Shown here: positions 1 through 13,810 of the stretch, in pieces
How the letters are laid out: every line of letters begins with the position of its first letter
How positions within the stretch are numbered: position 1 is the first letter of the stretch
Source of the DNA: Loxodes magnus
Lineage: Eukaryota > Ciliophora > Karyorelictea > Loxodida > Loxodidae
Length of the DNA stretch: 64,000 nucleotides
Assembly (NCBI GenBank): GCA_946699065.1
Contig: CAMPDV010000088.1
Location: 372,001 to 436,000 of the forward strand
Direction: 5' to 3'
Position numbers and translations under genes: made by a program
Notes under the pieces: model-generated
What the model was told of the DNA's origin: nothing
The model's input: only the letters and a program-made list of their open reading frames with translations
Database searches by the model: none

Positions 1-605
1 ATAGCTATTATTGCAAGCCTAGCAAAGTAAATAAAGTTATAATTATAAATGGTTTTTAGATATTTTTATTATTTATTATAAGCTTTAATTGTTCTTTTGC
101 TTACTAAGATTAACTAAAATAAAATAGTCAATTGAAATAAGTAAATTCAAGTATCATTTCGCTTAAATTTTTCCACTATAAATATTATTCAAAATTTTCT
201 TAACACATGATGTTAATAAATTTTAAAGGATAATGTAAAGATTTCTTATTATTAATAGTTAGATAATAATAACTTTATTTTTCTATATTTATAGTTCCAA
301 TTATTAACTATAAATATAACCTTTATTAATATACCCTTTTATTATATTATATTCCTTTAAAAAAATCCGATGAATAGTATAATCAAATTATCAGTCTCCT
401 TTTAAAAATTAATGCTTTTAAACGCAATATTTGTATAGTTTTAGGCATAGCTAAACCAAAAATAATCGCAATCAAATAATCCTGAGAAATAAATTTTAAA
501 GTTCTTATTCAAATTGTTTAAACAGTTTTTCTGATATTCTTAAACTCTTTGAGTGTAATAATGAATTTATTTATAACTAGCTTGTGCAAAATAAATTTTA
601 AGTTT
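1..605. repeat. Repeat block B, left copy (runs off the window edge)
   Basis: This stretch matches 21292-22622 on the same strand. The first 185 bases are almost identical by eye and the rest is somewhat more diverged, roughly nine bases in ten. The copy at 21.3 kb is split by a retroelement of about 0.72 kb that is absent here, so this copy is the empty site. I see no recognisable gene in it. Similarity stops near 605, where the two sequences become unrelated. The left boundary is outside the window. Confidence 0.85.
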
Positions 606-1319
606 TTACTCTGGATCTGATAATTAGTTGAGTTTGATATACTCCAGTTAATTTTCCTTTTGATCAAAATTTATCTTAAATTCCATTCTATTTGAATAAT
701 CTATCTTTCATATCTTAGAAAATAGTATATTATTTAATTTCTTGTTTAGTGTCTTAACCATTTAATTTTTTTAATGGTAAACATAAAAGATTAAGTTATT
801 TATTTAAGGCCTGACACTTATTTTGTTATTTTCTTATTATCTATTGTAGCAATTAGAATAATTTGAAAAATCTTGCTGAGTATTAGGTTCTGTTGGAAAG
901 ATCTGCTATTTCTTAGGTGTCATTCTTTATTTTTTTAAATAAAGAATAGCATACTAAGTTTATATTCTATCAACGAAAAATTATAAGCAATTTAAAAATT
1001 TTAATTTTTATAAACTTAAAAATAGTAGAATTTCATTTAATTCTTATATTATTTACAATTATGTGTAGCATAAATGATTCTATCGAAATTTTTAACTTTT
1101 ATGAATAAAAGTAGTTTAATTTCCTTAGTTAAATAATTTTATAAAAATACACATTCTTAAATATTATATGATTTCTGATTAGTTGCTGAATTTTATTTTT
1201 TTAATTTTCACTACTGTTTAATACTAAAATTATAATTATAATTACAAATTTCTTTTTTAAATTCCTAATGATTATACTCTAGTAATTATAATGCTAAATA
1301 ATTTTATTATCTTTCAAAT
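606..1319. other. AT-rich spacer between repeat blocks B and A
   Basis: Very AT-rich sequence with no motif, RNA gene or mobile element that I recognise. An imperfect inverted repeat lies around 901-950, where ATTCTTTATTTTT is followed by AAATAAAGAAT. It could form a hairpin, but nothing ties it to a function. Confidence 0.4.
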
Positions 1320-4300
1320 TTGTTATGATAGAAGAAATTTACAGTTTATACCTTTTTTATTTATAGTTACTTTTAATTATTTGAAGAGTCGATATGGTAG
1401 CAATTAAAGTATATCCATTTTATGAAAATGTACCATTAAATAGTTTATGCTAAATCGATTTTAAAATGAAGAAAACATAATTTAAAGAGTTGCTTCCTGT
1501 TTATATAGTTAGATATTTATGTTTCATTAAGATTTATGATTAGAGAAAAGTTTTAAAATTTAGTAAAGTATGCTAGTAACAAGCGTTTTGTTATAGAAGC
1601 TTTAGAAATAATCCAAATAGAAAAGCCTAATATTTTATAAAATTATTGATGATGCTTAGCAAAAAAGAAAATAATTAATTTATACATTTTTAATTATCTA
1701 GATGAGTGAAATTTTTAAAAGTGAAATAGTTTAAAGCAATTCTAATATTGGCATAATAATTATATCTGTTTGAAAAGCAATAATTCTTTATAATTATGAG
1801 CACTGAAGAAAACTTTAAGGACTTATTTTCAAAATAGCATAAATAAATAATTAGCAATATTTAAAGGCTGATCAAGTAATTTTTAACATTATACAAAACT
1901 TTAAATTATTATAAAATTTTAGAATTTTAAACTAAAGCATGTCTTCACTTTTTCTCTTATTAAATAAAATATATAAGCCTAAGTGTAAACTACATTTAAC
2001 TTAGTTACTAAGTTTTAAAATCTAAGTTATTTTCATATTAAAGAATTAATTACATTAGAATATAATATAAAGATAGTAATTAATTAAAATTGTGCTGACT
2101 ATTTATTTGGCTACATATTTGTTTAATAAATAATTCTTAATTTTTATTAGAAGCAAAAGAAATAAAGATTAATTAGAATTTTAATAAATAACTTAGATTC
2201 TAAATGAAAAAAGGATATAAGTATAATTTTTCTAAACTTGTTACCTTTTAAATTTAGTACTAAAAATAAAAATAATAAGCTTATCAAATGATTAAGATAA
2301 GATAGAATATAAGTAGTCATTATTTTAGTTAATAAATTGATAGTAAGTTCCTTTAGTTTAAAATAGATAATTTAAATTAGCAACATAATTATCATTGAAT
2401 GGGATAATAAAACATATAATGCATTTTATAATTGAATGTATTAATTATTTGGTGAGGCAAAGTTGAAATTTATTTGATGTATATATTACTAAGGAATTAA
2501 AATACATAATACTTAAGGGTAATAATAATCATTTTTAGAAAGGGAAAATGAAACAATAAATTAGATAAAATAATAAAAGAATATATTGTCATTACTAATT
2601 TTATTATTTTAAATAAAAGAAATTAGAATTTTAACTAAAATGTCTTAAATGTAAGTTCATTTACTTAAATTAAATAGCTAATATCTCTTTAGATTCAAAT
2701 ATTTTAAATTTTTTTTTTTAATATTTTACTCAAAGAAATAAAAAGCATCTAAGTAATAATTTAAGAAATTTTATCTTCATAATTAAATAATAATATTTGC
2801 CTTTTCTATATCTTTGGATTTATATCTTCATCTACCAAATAATAAATTTACTTTATTTATTAATAAATCGAAAGATAAACTAAAAGAAATTTTACATCTT
2901 TATAACTATTTTGCTTTAAAAACATTTTATTATGAAAAGTTGTGAGATTTAAAATAATAAACTTTCATTCCCTTATCAGTTTAATTAAATCTAAGTTAAG
3001 ATACAAATTTGATGGTTAAAATTTTAAATTTTTTAGAGTAACTTAGTAATCTGATTGAATAAAAAATTAAGAATATCTAGTCATTTTATAAAAGCTATTA
3101 AGTAAATTCTATAATTTATCTATTATTCAAGCAATTCTTACATTTTTCAAATTAAATACAGAATTATTATCTTAATCTAATACCAAAAATTCTTAATTTA
3201 ATTTGTTAATCAAACTTATAAGCTTCAACTTTCTTTTTATCTAGATAAAAGATTAAGAGTAACATAACCTGAAACTCTCTTTATAAATTTTTCTTTCTAA
3301 TATAAAAGAGAAAATATTCTTGCCTTATATCTCAATTTTGAGATATAAAATTAATTTTTTGCTCACTACTTATTTTTATTTATGAATAGCCAAGAAACTA
3401 TTTTTCAAATTCTTTCCTTTATTATTTAAATTACCTTTATTATATTTTTTTATTTAGAAACTCCTTATATTTAATTTTTTAATCCTTAAAATAAACTTGA
3501 ATAAGTTATGAGATAATTTTATGCTTAATTTTAATTTATATAGATTCACCAGATTTTTATTAAAAAGGATTGTTTATTTTTAACTTATAGTTGAAATTAT
3601 TTTCTTTAATTTTAAGTTAGTTAGCTGTTTTTTAATTATATTTAGTATTAACTTATTAGATACTAATAAAACTTTATAACCTTTTAGATAAGATATTTCA
3701 CCCTCATTGGAATCAAATCACATTGTACTTTAATAGTTTGTATATTAAACAAATGCTTTGTTTATTTAATTACTTGAAAAATGAGAACTATTTTAATTTT
3801 TATTGTTCTGGCTATTTTAGCATAATTAAGGGTATTTTTATCTTTATAATACTCTTAAAATTATCTATAAGGGACTAGATATAATTATTAGATATTTATA
3901 AGCAACTAGTTCAAATTACATTCTCTTTCCCCTTCGCAAACAGCTTTAACTGTATTTATTAAAATAATTTTAAAGCTTATCCATTTAGACTGGTTTTAAA
4001 TATCATAAGAAGTACTCTAGGAAGGTGATAAATTTAGTGTTGATTAATCCTACAAAAAATTAATAAAATATAAGAGAATAATGAAATAACTATAGTAGAT
4101 AATACTTCTATTATAAAGCAATGTGTTAAATGGAAAAAGCATTTATAATCATATGAAATAGAAAATACTTTTCCACAAAATAAAATAAACGCCTCTTAAA
4201 AATATTGCTAGTATAAAAAAGTTAACTAATATCATAAATATCTTTAAATTAATTTCTAGATAAAAGTACTAAATAACTTTTATTTATATATGTCATCTTC

Positions 4301-6660
4301 TAAAGTCTATTATAGCTCTAGATTCTTCACTTCAATATTAGACATTGTCTTGATATTATCTTTTATAGTATTTCTAATTTTATGTTTAGTTGATAATAAA
4401 ATAGCTGCTTATATTTATTGCTTATGATATATTTATTTTATATTGATGTTAGCAGATATAACCAAATAATAGACTCTTATATATCAAGCATTCAAATATA
4501 ATCGAATAAATCAGGTTAAATAATTGGTTGTATTTTTAAATAAAGCTTAATGTCTAGCTTTATGGACAAATTTTTGTTAAACTCACGATTTAATATGTCT
4601 ATAAAATTAATTTCAGAAATACTTTCTCTTGTTTTCTTAAAGGAATAGTTAGACATAATAAGATATAAAAAGAAGAAAAATTTTTTTTCCACTAAAAATA
4701 ATTTCCAACGATTTAGTGAGATAAAATATACTTCACCTTAATTATAAAATTAAGGATTAAATAAGAAAATCATTTTTCTAATCTTATGTATTTTTAAGGT
4801 TTTATCTTAGACTTTATGATCATAATTAGCAACATTTTGATTTATATACTGTACTTTTAAATTTAAAAATAATTGAATTAAGTAGTAATTATATGTAAGA
4901 TTTAGGTATGTATTAATTAATTAGGATTAGAATTACTTTAATACTTAAAATATTTGATATCTTTGCTTAGCATCATTAGCATTTATACTTCTAAAATAAG
5001 AAGAGAATTTATCATTATAATTTATTTCTTCTTTTGTAAATTAAATTATCAATCATTTCTTATACTGGTAGCATTATTAAAATGGTTAAATAATAACTTG
5101 CTTTGTTTACTTGGATTCTAAATGCTAAAAGCATATGCCTTAAATAATTTTTTAAAGATATATAGCTAATCTAATTACCTGATATAATGATGTTATTTAA
5201 GTAAATTTAGAACTAATAGAAACTTAAAAAAGCAGTTATGATGTATATCTAAGTGCTTCAATTAGCAGCAAACTATAAATAGATTTGTTAGTCTTTCTAG
5301 AATCTAACTGAAAACTATTATATTCATTATCATTTTTTATATTTTTGAAGAAATAAGTTCTAAGTTAAACGAATTAGAGTATCTTAGTGTATTTATTATG
5401 AAAATATATACTTTTAAAAGTTCTTTAAATTTTGAATTTATTTATAGAAACATTTAAGAGGAAAAATAGTGAATGATATTATGAATTAGACTGAGATATA
5501 TGCTTAAATATATAATAGACAGTTTTCAGTTTAAATCATATGCTTAAGTTATATATAATAAGAGATTAAAATATTTTAAGCAAAAAATAGTAAATCGTTC
5601 AGAATTAGAGGAAGAAACATCAATTTAGTTAATTATTTCCAGCAGTTCTTGCTAATTATATATTTTCTATTTATTAAATGTTATTCATTTACTTAAAGGA
5701 GGATGAAAATGCATTTTTACTGAAGATAATTTCTCAACTAGTGCTTTATTCTTTCAAATGTATATATGATTTTAATTTCTTAAGCTTCATCTTAAAATTT
5801 TGATTTAAAGTTGATTTAGTATTGGAGCTTAGTATTAATATTTAAGAAAGACAAAGGGTCTAGTATTTTTCTTACTCTTCTTTTTATTACCTTGAAACAT
5901 TAGACAATTTAATCAAAACTTGCTTAAATTCAAATAAAGTGAAGATACAAAAGTTGAAAGAAGCATTTTTAAGCAAAAGCTTAAAGAATAAAATCTACAT
6001 TAATGATTTTGATATTATAATGATTAAAAGAACTATAATCAAGTAAATTAAAAATTTTATATATTTAGCAACTTATTTTGCTTATAGTCATCATATACCT
6101 CTTAAATCTTCCTATTATTTCGACTGGTTATTCTTCCACCTTCTTATACTTCCAAATTTTTAATTAATAAAGTTTGTTTCTAGAATGAAATATTATATCT
6201 TTTATTTGGTTAATTCAATGGGTAGAAGAAACTCTTCTTCTGATCTTATAAAATTATCGGACGGAATGAAAATTAAAATTTCTTCTTTTATTATATGATA
6301 GTAAAGAAGAAATCTTGCAACAAGCTTGGTGTTCCTTAATAGTAGTCCTATTTCGAAAGGAAATAAGCTTTCCAGAATAATTTTCAGAACACTTAAGAGA
6401 AACTTCAACTGCAATCGGATTGTAAACGATTTTTTATAACTAAATAAATAAATGGATATATAATCAGCAGATAAGCAAATAATAAATAGTTTTTAAATAA
6501 TAAAGCCTCATTGTTAATTTTAAAATGAATAGATTGTTAAAGAATATTAAACTTAAAAGATTAGAATTTAATAAATGAATTAGTATTTTATGTATAAAAA
6601 TCCATTTGTATAATGATATTTCTTAGCTATCTATTACTACTTATTTTTAGCATTATTATG
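1320..6660. repeat. Repeat block A, diverged long direct duplication
   Basis: This block is collinear with 57120-64000, with many substitutions and small indels. Good anchors are 1700-1850 against 57510-57640, 5690-5710 against 63040-63060, and 6120-6350 against 63470-63690. The other copy carries a retroelement at 58.2-59.0 kb that is missing here. Minus-strand translations of the two copies remain alike over several tracts, so the block probably derives from a minus-strand gene now decaying in both places. I do not recognise the protein. Confidence 0.8.
6060..6430 (-). pseudogene. Decaying unrecognised gene fragment in block A
   Basis: Minus-strand translation gives a tract with IIKEEI, then SDNF, RSEEEFLL and ELTKQ, followed by FINQKFGS. 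The equivalent tract in block A' (about 63470-63690) keeps the same residues: IIKEEI, SDNLTRSEEEFLL, ELTKQSIQYC, ETYFINQKFGS and KKVEEQ. Conservation at the amino-acid level despite base changes suggests real coding descent. In this copy a one-base indel just after the FINQKFGS tract moves the frame relative to the other copy. The 70-codon stretch that looks open under the standard code at 6202-6414 is part of this tract. Function is unknown and I match no domain. Confidence 0.45.
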
Positions 6661-8828
6661 ACATTTACTCCTTGTGTATATTACTGAAAATGCTATGTGG
6701 ATTAAAGGAGTTTTTTAAGTTGTTTCTTTAGAGCGAGATTATAGAATAAGAATTAAAAAAATACTTTAGATAAAATCTTTTATTTTCAACGAAGAAATTA
6801 AGCTTAAATGTTATAAATATTAAGAATTTATAATAATGAGAAAAATAAAGGAATCAGAAGTTCATAAGAAATTCTGTTAGACTGTATTCTTCTAAGGATT
6901 AACTTATTAAAATTGCTTGATCATGATCTTTCAATCTGGAATAATTTGTCCGAGTGTTAACTTATGATTGAGACATAATAAAAACACAAATAAAATAAAC
7001 AAGCAGACAAACTAAAAAACTTCAGCTATTTGATGAAATTTAATATTCGATAATGATCTTAAGATGAAGTCTTCCTTTAGATGAGATTTTTTCAATAAAA
7101 AATTATTTTGTTTACAAAAATCGATTTCCGTTTGTGCCTAAAATTTATTTTTTCATATATATTTAAAAAAATAAAATGCTATCCTTATTCAGCAAATTTG
7201 TTAATTTTACTTTAAATGATGAATCGAATTTCTTTTTATCAAATAACGCTCTAGAAAATAATAAAATTTTATCTTATGGTTGGATATTTCTATTATCTAT
7301 TTCCTGATCATCATTTTAAACCATTCTTAGTATTAATTTTTTGCAATGATGACCTTTTTATATAGTTCACATTAATGATAGGAAGAATATTCTATAATTT
7401 TTGTCTTTCATTGATTTAAACCTAAAAATAGAAATTAAATTACCTTCTCTTATATTTTTAAAATTTATCTATTTATTATATATTATTTCTCTACTTACAC
7501 TTTATTTGTTCTCTTTGTACTTGAAATAAGCCATAATCTTAAATATACTAAAGTTAGTTTATTTTATTTAAGTTAAAACTAATATTTTCTTTTTTTATTT
7601 GTTTCAAATATATCACACAAGGGCACATCCTTAATCATTCTTAATGGCATATATTACTCGTAATTATTTTTACACTGCCCCTGATTATCTACTATGCTAA
7701 CTAAGGTGAATTGTCCTTTTTTAATAAAAACTATATTTGGATAAAAGAACTAATTTATATAATAGCTCCTTGCTTATAATAATGTAAAGCATCTAATATT
7801 TTTAAGTTAGATTACTAGTAGTAAGGATGAGATCTTCGTTTTTAATTGTTAGAATTTAGCCAAAAGATTTGGATAAATTAGTAAGGATTAAAAGAATAAA
7901 TTAAATAGACTTAACTTAACTCTACTACTACATAATAACTAGATTTGCTATATTTAAATTTTTATATTCTAAATTTATTTAAAAAATAATTAAAATAATC
8001 ATTAACTGCAATAAAGTTCTTAACATTGGCTAGCTGAATAGGAAGAATCCATAATAAGAATGGAAATAATAATAATTGATATGAATATATTAGTTGTTGT
8101 TAGATATAGTAGTAATTCAAATCTATCACTATAACTTTCTTATGATTTAAAAAGGTATATTAAAAAATGGAAAATTATTCTTGTAATCTACTTTTTATTC
8201 TATAAAGAGGGGTAATAAATCTGTACGATTGCTTAGTTCTTCAGCTATTATAAGACAAGTGTAAACATAAGAAAGAATAGTTAGCTAAATTTAGCTTTAT
8301 AATAATGATTGTATTGACGAATTTTAGGTGTGAGTATTAAATTATAAATTATAAAAGAATAATGGAAATAATGGAAATAATTATAGAAGAACATACAATA
8401 GTAATTTACTTTTATTATAGCTTTGTATCAATAATCTTTACAACACACAAATTTCTATCTATTGTTTGATTATAATGCAAATAAGAAAAAATATGTAATG
8501 GAAACATCAAGTAGGTTTACTAACCTCAAAATAAAAATATAAGGGCAAGAAAAGATTATTAAAAGCATTTGTACAAGTAATTTTATTTTATATATTTCCA
8601 AAGATAAGCAAATTTTATAAGTCTTAAAATAAATTATCTTTAGGAATTATTTAAGAAATTTTAGAGTTTCGAAACAACTCTTTCAATGAAAAGAATTGTT
8701 AAATGAATTTAGTGTTTCTAATTTTTTTAATTCTATAATATCATCAAAATAAATTTCTTTAAGTTTATCAATTACTTAAATAAAAATATCAGAAATAAAA
8801 AAATATATTAGGGTAATTATATAAAAAA
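6661..8828. other. Unassigned AT-rich region
   Basis: No recognised gene. The tract 7100-7760 is T-rich, and its minus-strand translation looks protein-like in places (for example VSIVDNQGQCKNNYEQYMP near 7650-7720), but I match it to no family and frames shift on either side. It may be another gene relic. The remainder is low-complexity AT sequence. Confidence 0.35.
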
Positions 8829-9552
8829 ATGGATAGTTTCTAGAAAAAAATCTCTTCTAAACAGGATCTATCCAATTAAATTACGATTAACAAAGCATGC
8901 TCAAGAAATCAAAATTATATAAATGAGAATTTTAAACTTTTAAGAAACATATAATAGCTTGAAGAAAAATCGCATACCTAATGTCTAGCACAAAAATACT
9001 AAAAAATTTTAAGCCAGTAAATCTGAGATCTGAACAATTAAAATCCAAATTTAATCAATTAGCGGAATTGACTGAAAATTATTTCTAAAAAATAAAAAAA
9101 TAACAAATAACCCCATAGAAGTGGACCGAATCCTCAACCAGAAAAAATTCCGATAGTAAAGAATATAAAGTAATGCAGTCATTGCAGGAAATATGGTCAC
9201 ATTTTTAGATATTGATGAAAATTCTAATAAAATTTAAAACTCGAAAGCTTTAACCTATGAAGATTCATAAGCAATCTATACTGAACTTCAGAAGGTTTAT
9301 TATACAGAAAAAAGATGTACACAAGGAATTGAACTCTTGAAGGAAATCTCATTTGCTTAGCAAAGAAGAAATTTGAATATGATTGGAATCGAACTCGACT
9401 GAAGTAAGATACCTTTTATTAAAAAGGGTTAAAAGAATAATGGAAGATATGTATTCTAAGAAGAAGATTGGAAATAGAATAACACTTAAGACGATTTTAA
9501 AATTTAAACTTTTTGATTAGTTGCAAACCAAATAAAGGTGAAGCCACGCTAA
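8829..9552 (+). mobile_element. Retroelement E1: ORF1-type zinc-knuckle element, damaged
   Basis: A GC-enriched island relative to its flanks. From ATG 8829 the translation begins M-D-S-F-x-K and runs into a coiled coil with the pattern FKLLRNIQQLEEK, closely matching element E3 (FKILRTVQELERK). A single zinc knuckle follows near 9165-9210, with Cys-x2-Cys-x4-His (CSHCRKYGH); the expected last Cys position is occupied by TGA, read as Trp. The tail end reads K-V-K-P-R then TAA, as in E3. The copy changes frame at least twice, so it is dead. No reverse transcriptase is present. Target-site duplications were not identified with confidence. Confidence 0.6.
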
Positions 9553-11099
9553 TAAATCATGTTATTATGTTATGGTACCATTCTTTTTAACTATATTTAG
9601 TTTGTCTATTTCTTTAATTAAAATAAAAATTTTAATTATTTTATAAGATGCACTTTTATCTTTAAATTTAGTAAGAATAAATGTAAAGAATCATACTAAT
9701 AAGGAATTTTATATAAGTTAAAATTAGTTTATTCATATTAACTTGTTTTCATAAGTTTTATATAAGAAATCATAATCACCATTGCTGTTATTAAATATTT
9801 CATCCTTGCTTCATTTTTAGAAAAACTAAAATTACCTATTTTTCAAAGATTTTAATTAATACTCTTAAATTACTAGCAAGACTCTTCAATAATTAGCTAC
9901 GAAAATCTTAATTGAAATTGCAGTTGAATTAATGTTTCATCTAAGAAGCTTGCATTATTTTATCTAGCAACAGCTCTTAGTTTATTTTATGTGATTTTAT
10001 TTAATTAAATTATTTTAATTTGAATGTATTTTAAATCTTTTAGGTCTGTATTAAGTTTAAAGAATCTATAGGATTTTAGCAATGATATAATTCCTTTAGT
10101 GACTAATATTATTTTAAACCTTATTATTTATTTTCATTTCCAAATGTTCAATTTGCAATACTAGATATTAATAATATGTTTTGGCATTATTCTACCTTTA
10201 AGAATTAAGCATTATACATTTAAAGATTTGACTAGAAATCCTTATAAGGCCTATAAAAATTGAGTTTACCATCTAGAATAAAGCTAGTTTAAGTGATAAA
10301 TTAAAATAAATTATTTATCTTTAAGTGATAGTTAAGTTGTTGTGAAGCAATTCTTAAGATTTGATATCCTCTTCAGAATAATAATTTAATTAACTAACTA
10401 TTTCTACAAAAGTTACATGAATCTCTTAGTATTTTGTTTATAAAATTCCAATATCTAAGTAATTGCAATAAGTTACTTTAGCTAGCCTTGTAGACAAAAT
10501 CTAATTTTTGTTTTGCCTAATTTTATACTAAATAAGCTAAAATATAGGAGAGATGGCTTTTCAAATTGCATAAGAAATTATTATTTCTTGCTTATATTTT
10601 AACTAGACTACTTAATTAATGTCTAAATTAGATTGAAATAACATTATGCAGGACTTTTAAACAAAGGAATATAAATTAATTATTTATCTAACTTTTATTT
10701 AAATTCCAGCATTTGTAATTCACATTAGCACCTCTTTTACAAATCTAAGAAATGATCCTTAACTTATAAAATTAGTAAGTGTATTCACTAATTAGCAATA
10801 AGCACTTTCATATAAATGGATAGCTATTTTATTTTGTAATATCTAAGTTTATATTTCTCTGGAAATTAAAATATGAAATATTATGCTCTAAACTTATTTA
10901 CTAAAGCTAATTATTAATAAATTTACATTATCGCTAAATTAGTTGCAATATAAGGAAATAAGACTCATAATTTATCAATGAGCTCTTAAAGTTTATTACT
11001 GCATATTATACAATTGTGATCAACTTTTAGCTTGTAATATACAAAACTATACGAATATTTTTATTTTAAAGCCTTAATTAGTTAGAAGAAGATTGATCA
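9553..11099. other. Unassigned AT-rich region
   Basis: AT-rich sequence with no recognised coding motif, RNA gene or repeat. I see nothing in it beyond short homopolymer runs. Confidence 0.4.
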
Positions 11100-12110
11100 T
11101 AAGATCTTTTTAGAGATATGCAATAATTTAAAATGTATACTAATAAAGGTTTATTAGTATTAACAATTGGTGCTATAAATGCTAATTCAAAAATAATTGC
11201 TTTAATAATCAAAGATATTGTTTGAAGACGCTGTTAGAGGATATTTTTTAATACAATTGGAGTATAGAGAAGCATTCCTGTAAGCAGTGAGAGATAGGAA
11301 AATAGGAGAAATAAAATAGGAGAAGTATAGTTAGGGAATCATTTATTCATACTTACCGCATAAAATAGCATTTGATTTATATATTTGAAGATTGTTCCCA
11401 AAATCTTCACTTATTTTATGCTAAACAAAGAAAGTATGAAAAAATTTGCTTGATTATATCTATTCCATAATTGCATAGAAGTATAGAATATCAAGGCGTA
11501 TTTTACATGATTATAGGTTATGAAAAAGAGACTTTGAAAAATGCTTGAAGAGTCAATTATCGGAGTATTTATGACCAAATGAAATAATTAATAAAGAAAG
11601 ATAAAGTTTCGGAATAGCAGCTGCAAAAGACTGCTTTTTTGTAGTTGGAGAAGCTATTAATTAAAAACTTATCTAGCAAAAGTTGAAAAACTAAGTTTAA
11701 AAGGTAATAATTAATGATAATCATGCGATCTTATGTTATTCGAAATTGGAGTGTAGACTCTGTGTACTGATAAAAATGAAGAGTTTATTTGCTCATACGG
11801 AGGGAGTAAAGGTTAAGTTATTAATTAAATTATAAATATAGATTCTAAAATGACAGCTAAGCCTATAAACTCGGCCAGAGACTAACTCTTTTTTAGTTGA
11901 AAATCAAGAACTATTTATAATTTTTGGAAACTATAAGACTGAAACGCGAAAATTACGTAAAGTGAATCCATTACTTAGGAAAAAATTAAAAATGGGTAAA
12001 TATCTAGCTCTATAAGTAGGACAAAAACTATACTTCCGTTAAGTTTTATTCGTACAATACTTATGCTTTCATGCGATCTGTTGATGAAGCAGATCAAATC
12101 TTATTAAGGC
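11100..12110 (+). pseudogene. Kelch-like protein relic
   Basis: Pieces of plus-strand translation resemble the intact kelch gene at 45594-46676. They include FGIAAAKDCFFVVGEAI (aligning with the blade that reads GWILVVGG there), EEFICSYGGSKG (aligning with AYLFGSYDKK), and SFLVENQELFIIFGNY (aligning with ACVINSNLIMIFGG). These pieces lie in order but in different reading frames, so at least two frameshifts have occurred. I infer a dead duplicate of a kelch-propeller gene. An alternative is an active gene with unrecognised introns, but no consistent splice signals were visible. Confidence 0.5.
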
Positions 12111-13810
12111 AAATAAACATTAATATTATATAGTTTAAAGTATTTGACAACATTAAATCCTCTACATAGGCAAATTAGATAATATGATACTTACATAAAT
12201 ACTCCAAGCTCTTAATTAGTATAAGAATGAGTTATATCTATAATATTAATTAATTATAAGTCTTATCTTTCTGACTATTTAATACCATTATATAATAAAA
12301 TATCAATTCTAATTAAAGGATCTATCTCAGAAATATTACAATTCTAAAATCTTTCACATACTTATAAGTCACTTAGAAATAGTTGAGATACGAAGTTCAT
12401 TGTACTTCTAATCGATAATAATTATCCATTATTTGATATTTAAGCAAACCCATTAATAAAAAATGCATAATTTATATACATCTAGCTAGAAGAAATAATG
12501 AGATTATATGAAATTTAGATATTAAAAATGAAGTATCTTGCAATTAATATAAATCATTAAGTATAATCTTTACTACTACATTTGTTTAAAAAACTAAGTG
12601 TTAGTTGATTTTTTTTTAGAAAATATTAGCTTTTAATCATTTACTTAATAGGTACTTTATACAAAAATGAGACATTAGGTTATATAAGGAATTGTATAAA
12701 TGATCTTCCATTGAAGAAATAGATATTTCAAAATTATTTATTTTAGAGTTCATTTTTCTTCATTTATTTCTTTAAAAGCATAAGAATCCTTTAGTTATAA
12801 GCTTTACTTTTTAAATTTAATTATGCTCAAAGAGAAATTAATTATCCCTGTATTATCTCATTGCTTCCTACTGAATTTAGTTCTTAAATTTCCTTTATAA
12901 AATTAAAATAAAAGATCTAAACTAAAAGTCATTAAATTAGATAATATTATACTTAACCAAGGAAGGAGTTTATAGTTCTTCTCTATGACTAAATTAATAA
13001 AAAGTATAGCTAAATTAAATACACTTAAATAGCCTTAAACTTTATAATGATTTTATTACTAAACTGTATTCAATTAAATCTTCAGAAGAACTTACTTTTG
13101 CTATTATATCTTGATTAAATATACAAGTTTATATTTTCAAATTTCTTTAAATGACTCTATTAATATGCATAGAATGTCTTCAATAAGCTATAAATGTAAA
13201 AAATCCGGAATTTTATATTTATAGGGAGAGTTTTTATAATAGTTCCTTTTAACTCTAGTTAAAACTAAGTAAAGTCTCAAATTGGATCTCAAGGGATGAT
13301 TATATTGAGTTACTTAAGTTTGTTATTTTCTTTAGATCATTTTTTTTAATTTATGAAGAGGTAGATTAAGATGAGATTAGGAGTAATGAATGGAAATGTT
13401 TTTTAAGCTGATTGAGATTTATCTATTTGCTATAATTTCATAATATTTGCTCTAGTTATTAGTTTATAATTTAATAATGACTTAATGACTCATAAGCTTA
13501 TTTTATATCATCTTTCTATTAATAGTTAAGCTTTAATTATTAGTTTAAATATGCATGCATTGTGACTCACAAGGAAATATCTCAAGTAAATGTTCTATTT
13601 GTTAGTGATGAGTACTTAAAGCTAGTTAGAAAAATAAATGTTATTTATTTCTAACTTATTTATAGAGGCTTTGGTTAAAATGTATACCTAACGTTAATTT
13701 AAATTAGCATAATTAGATATTCTTTTAGATGTATGTATTGAAGAAATTTCTTAGCAAGATTAATAGATTTTAGATATTAAATAGATAATATTAATTTATT
13801 CATTCCACTT
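12111..13810. other. Spacer downstream of histidine kinase 1
   Basis: AT-rich region between the kelch relic and the 3' end of the histidine kinase gene. It must contain the 3' untranslated region of that gene. No other gene, repeat or RNA is recognised. Confidence 0.4.
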
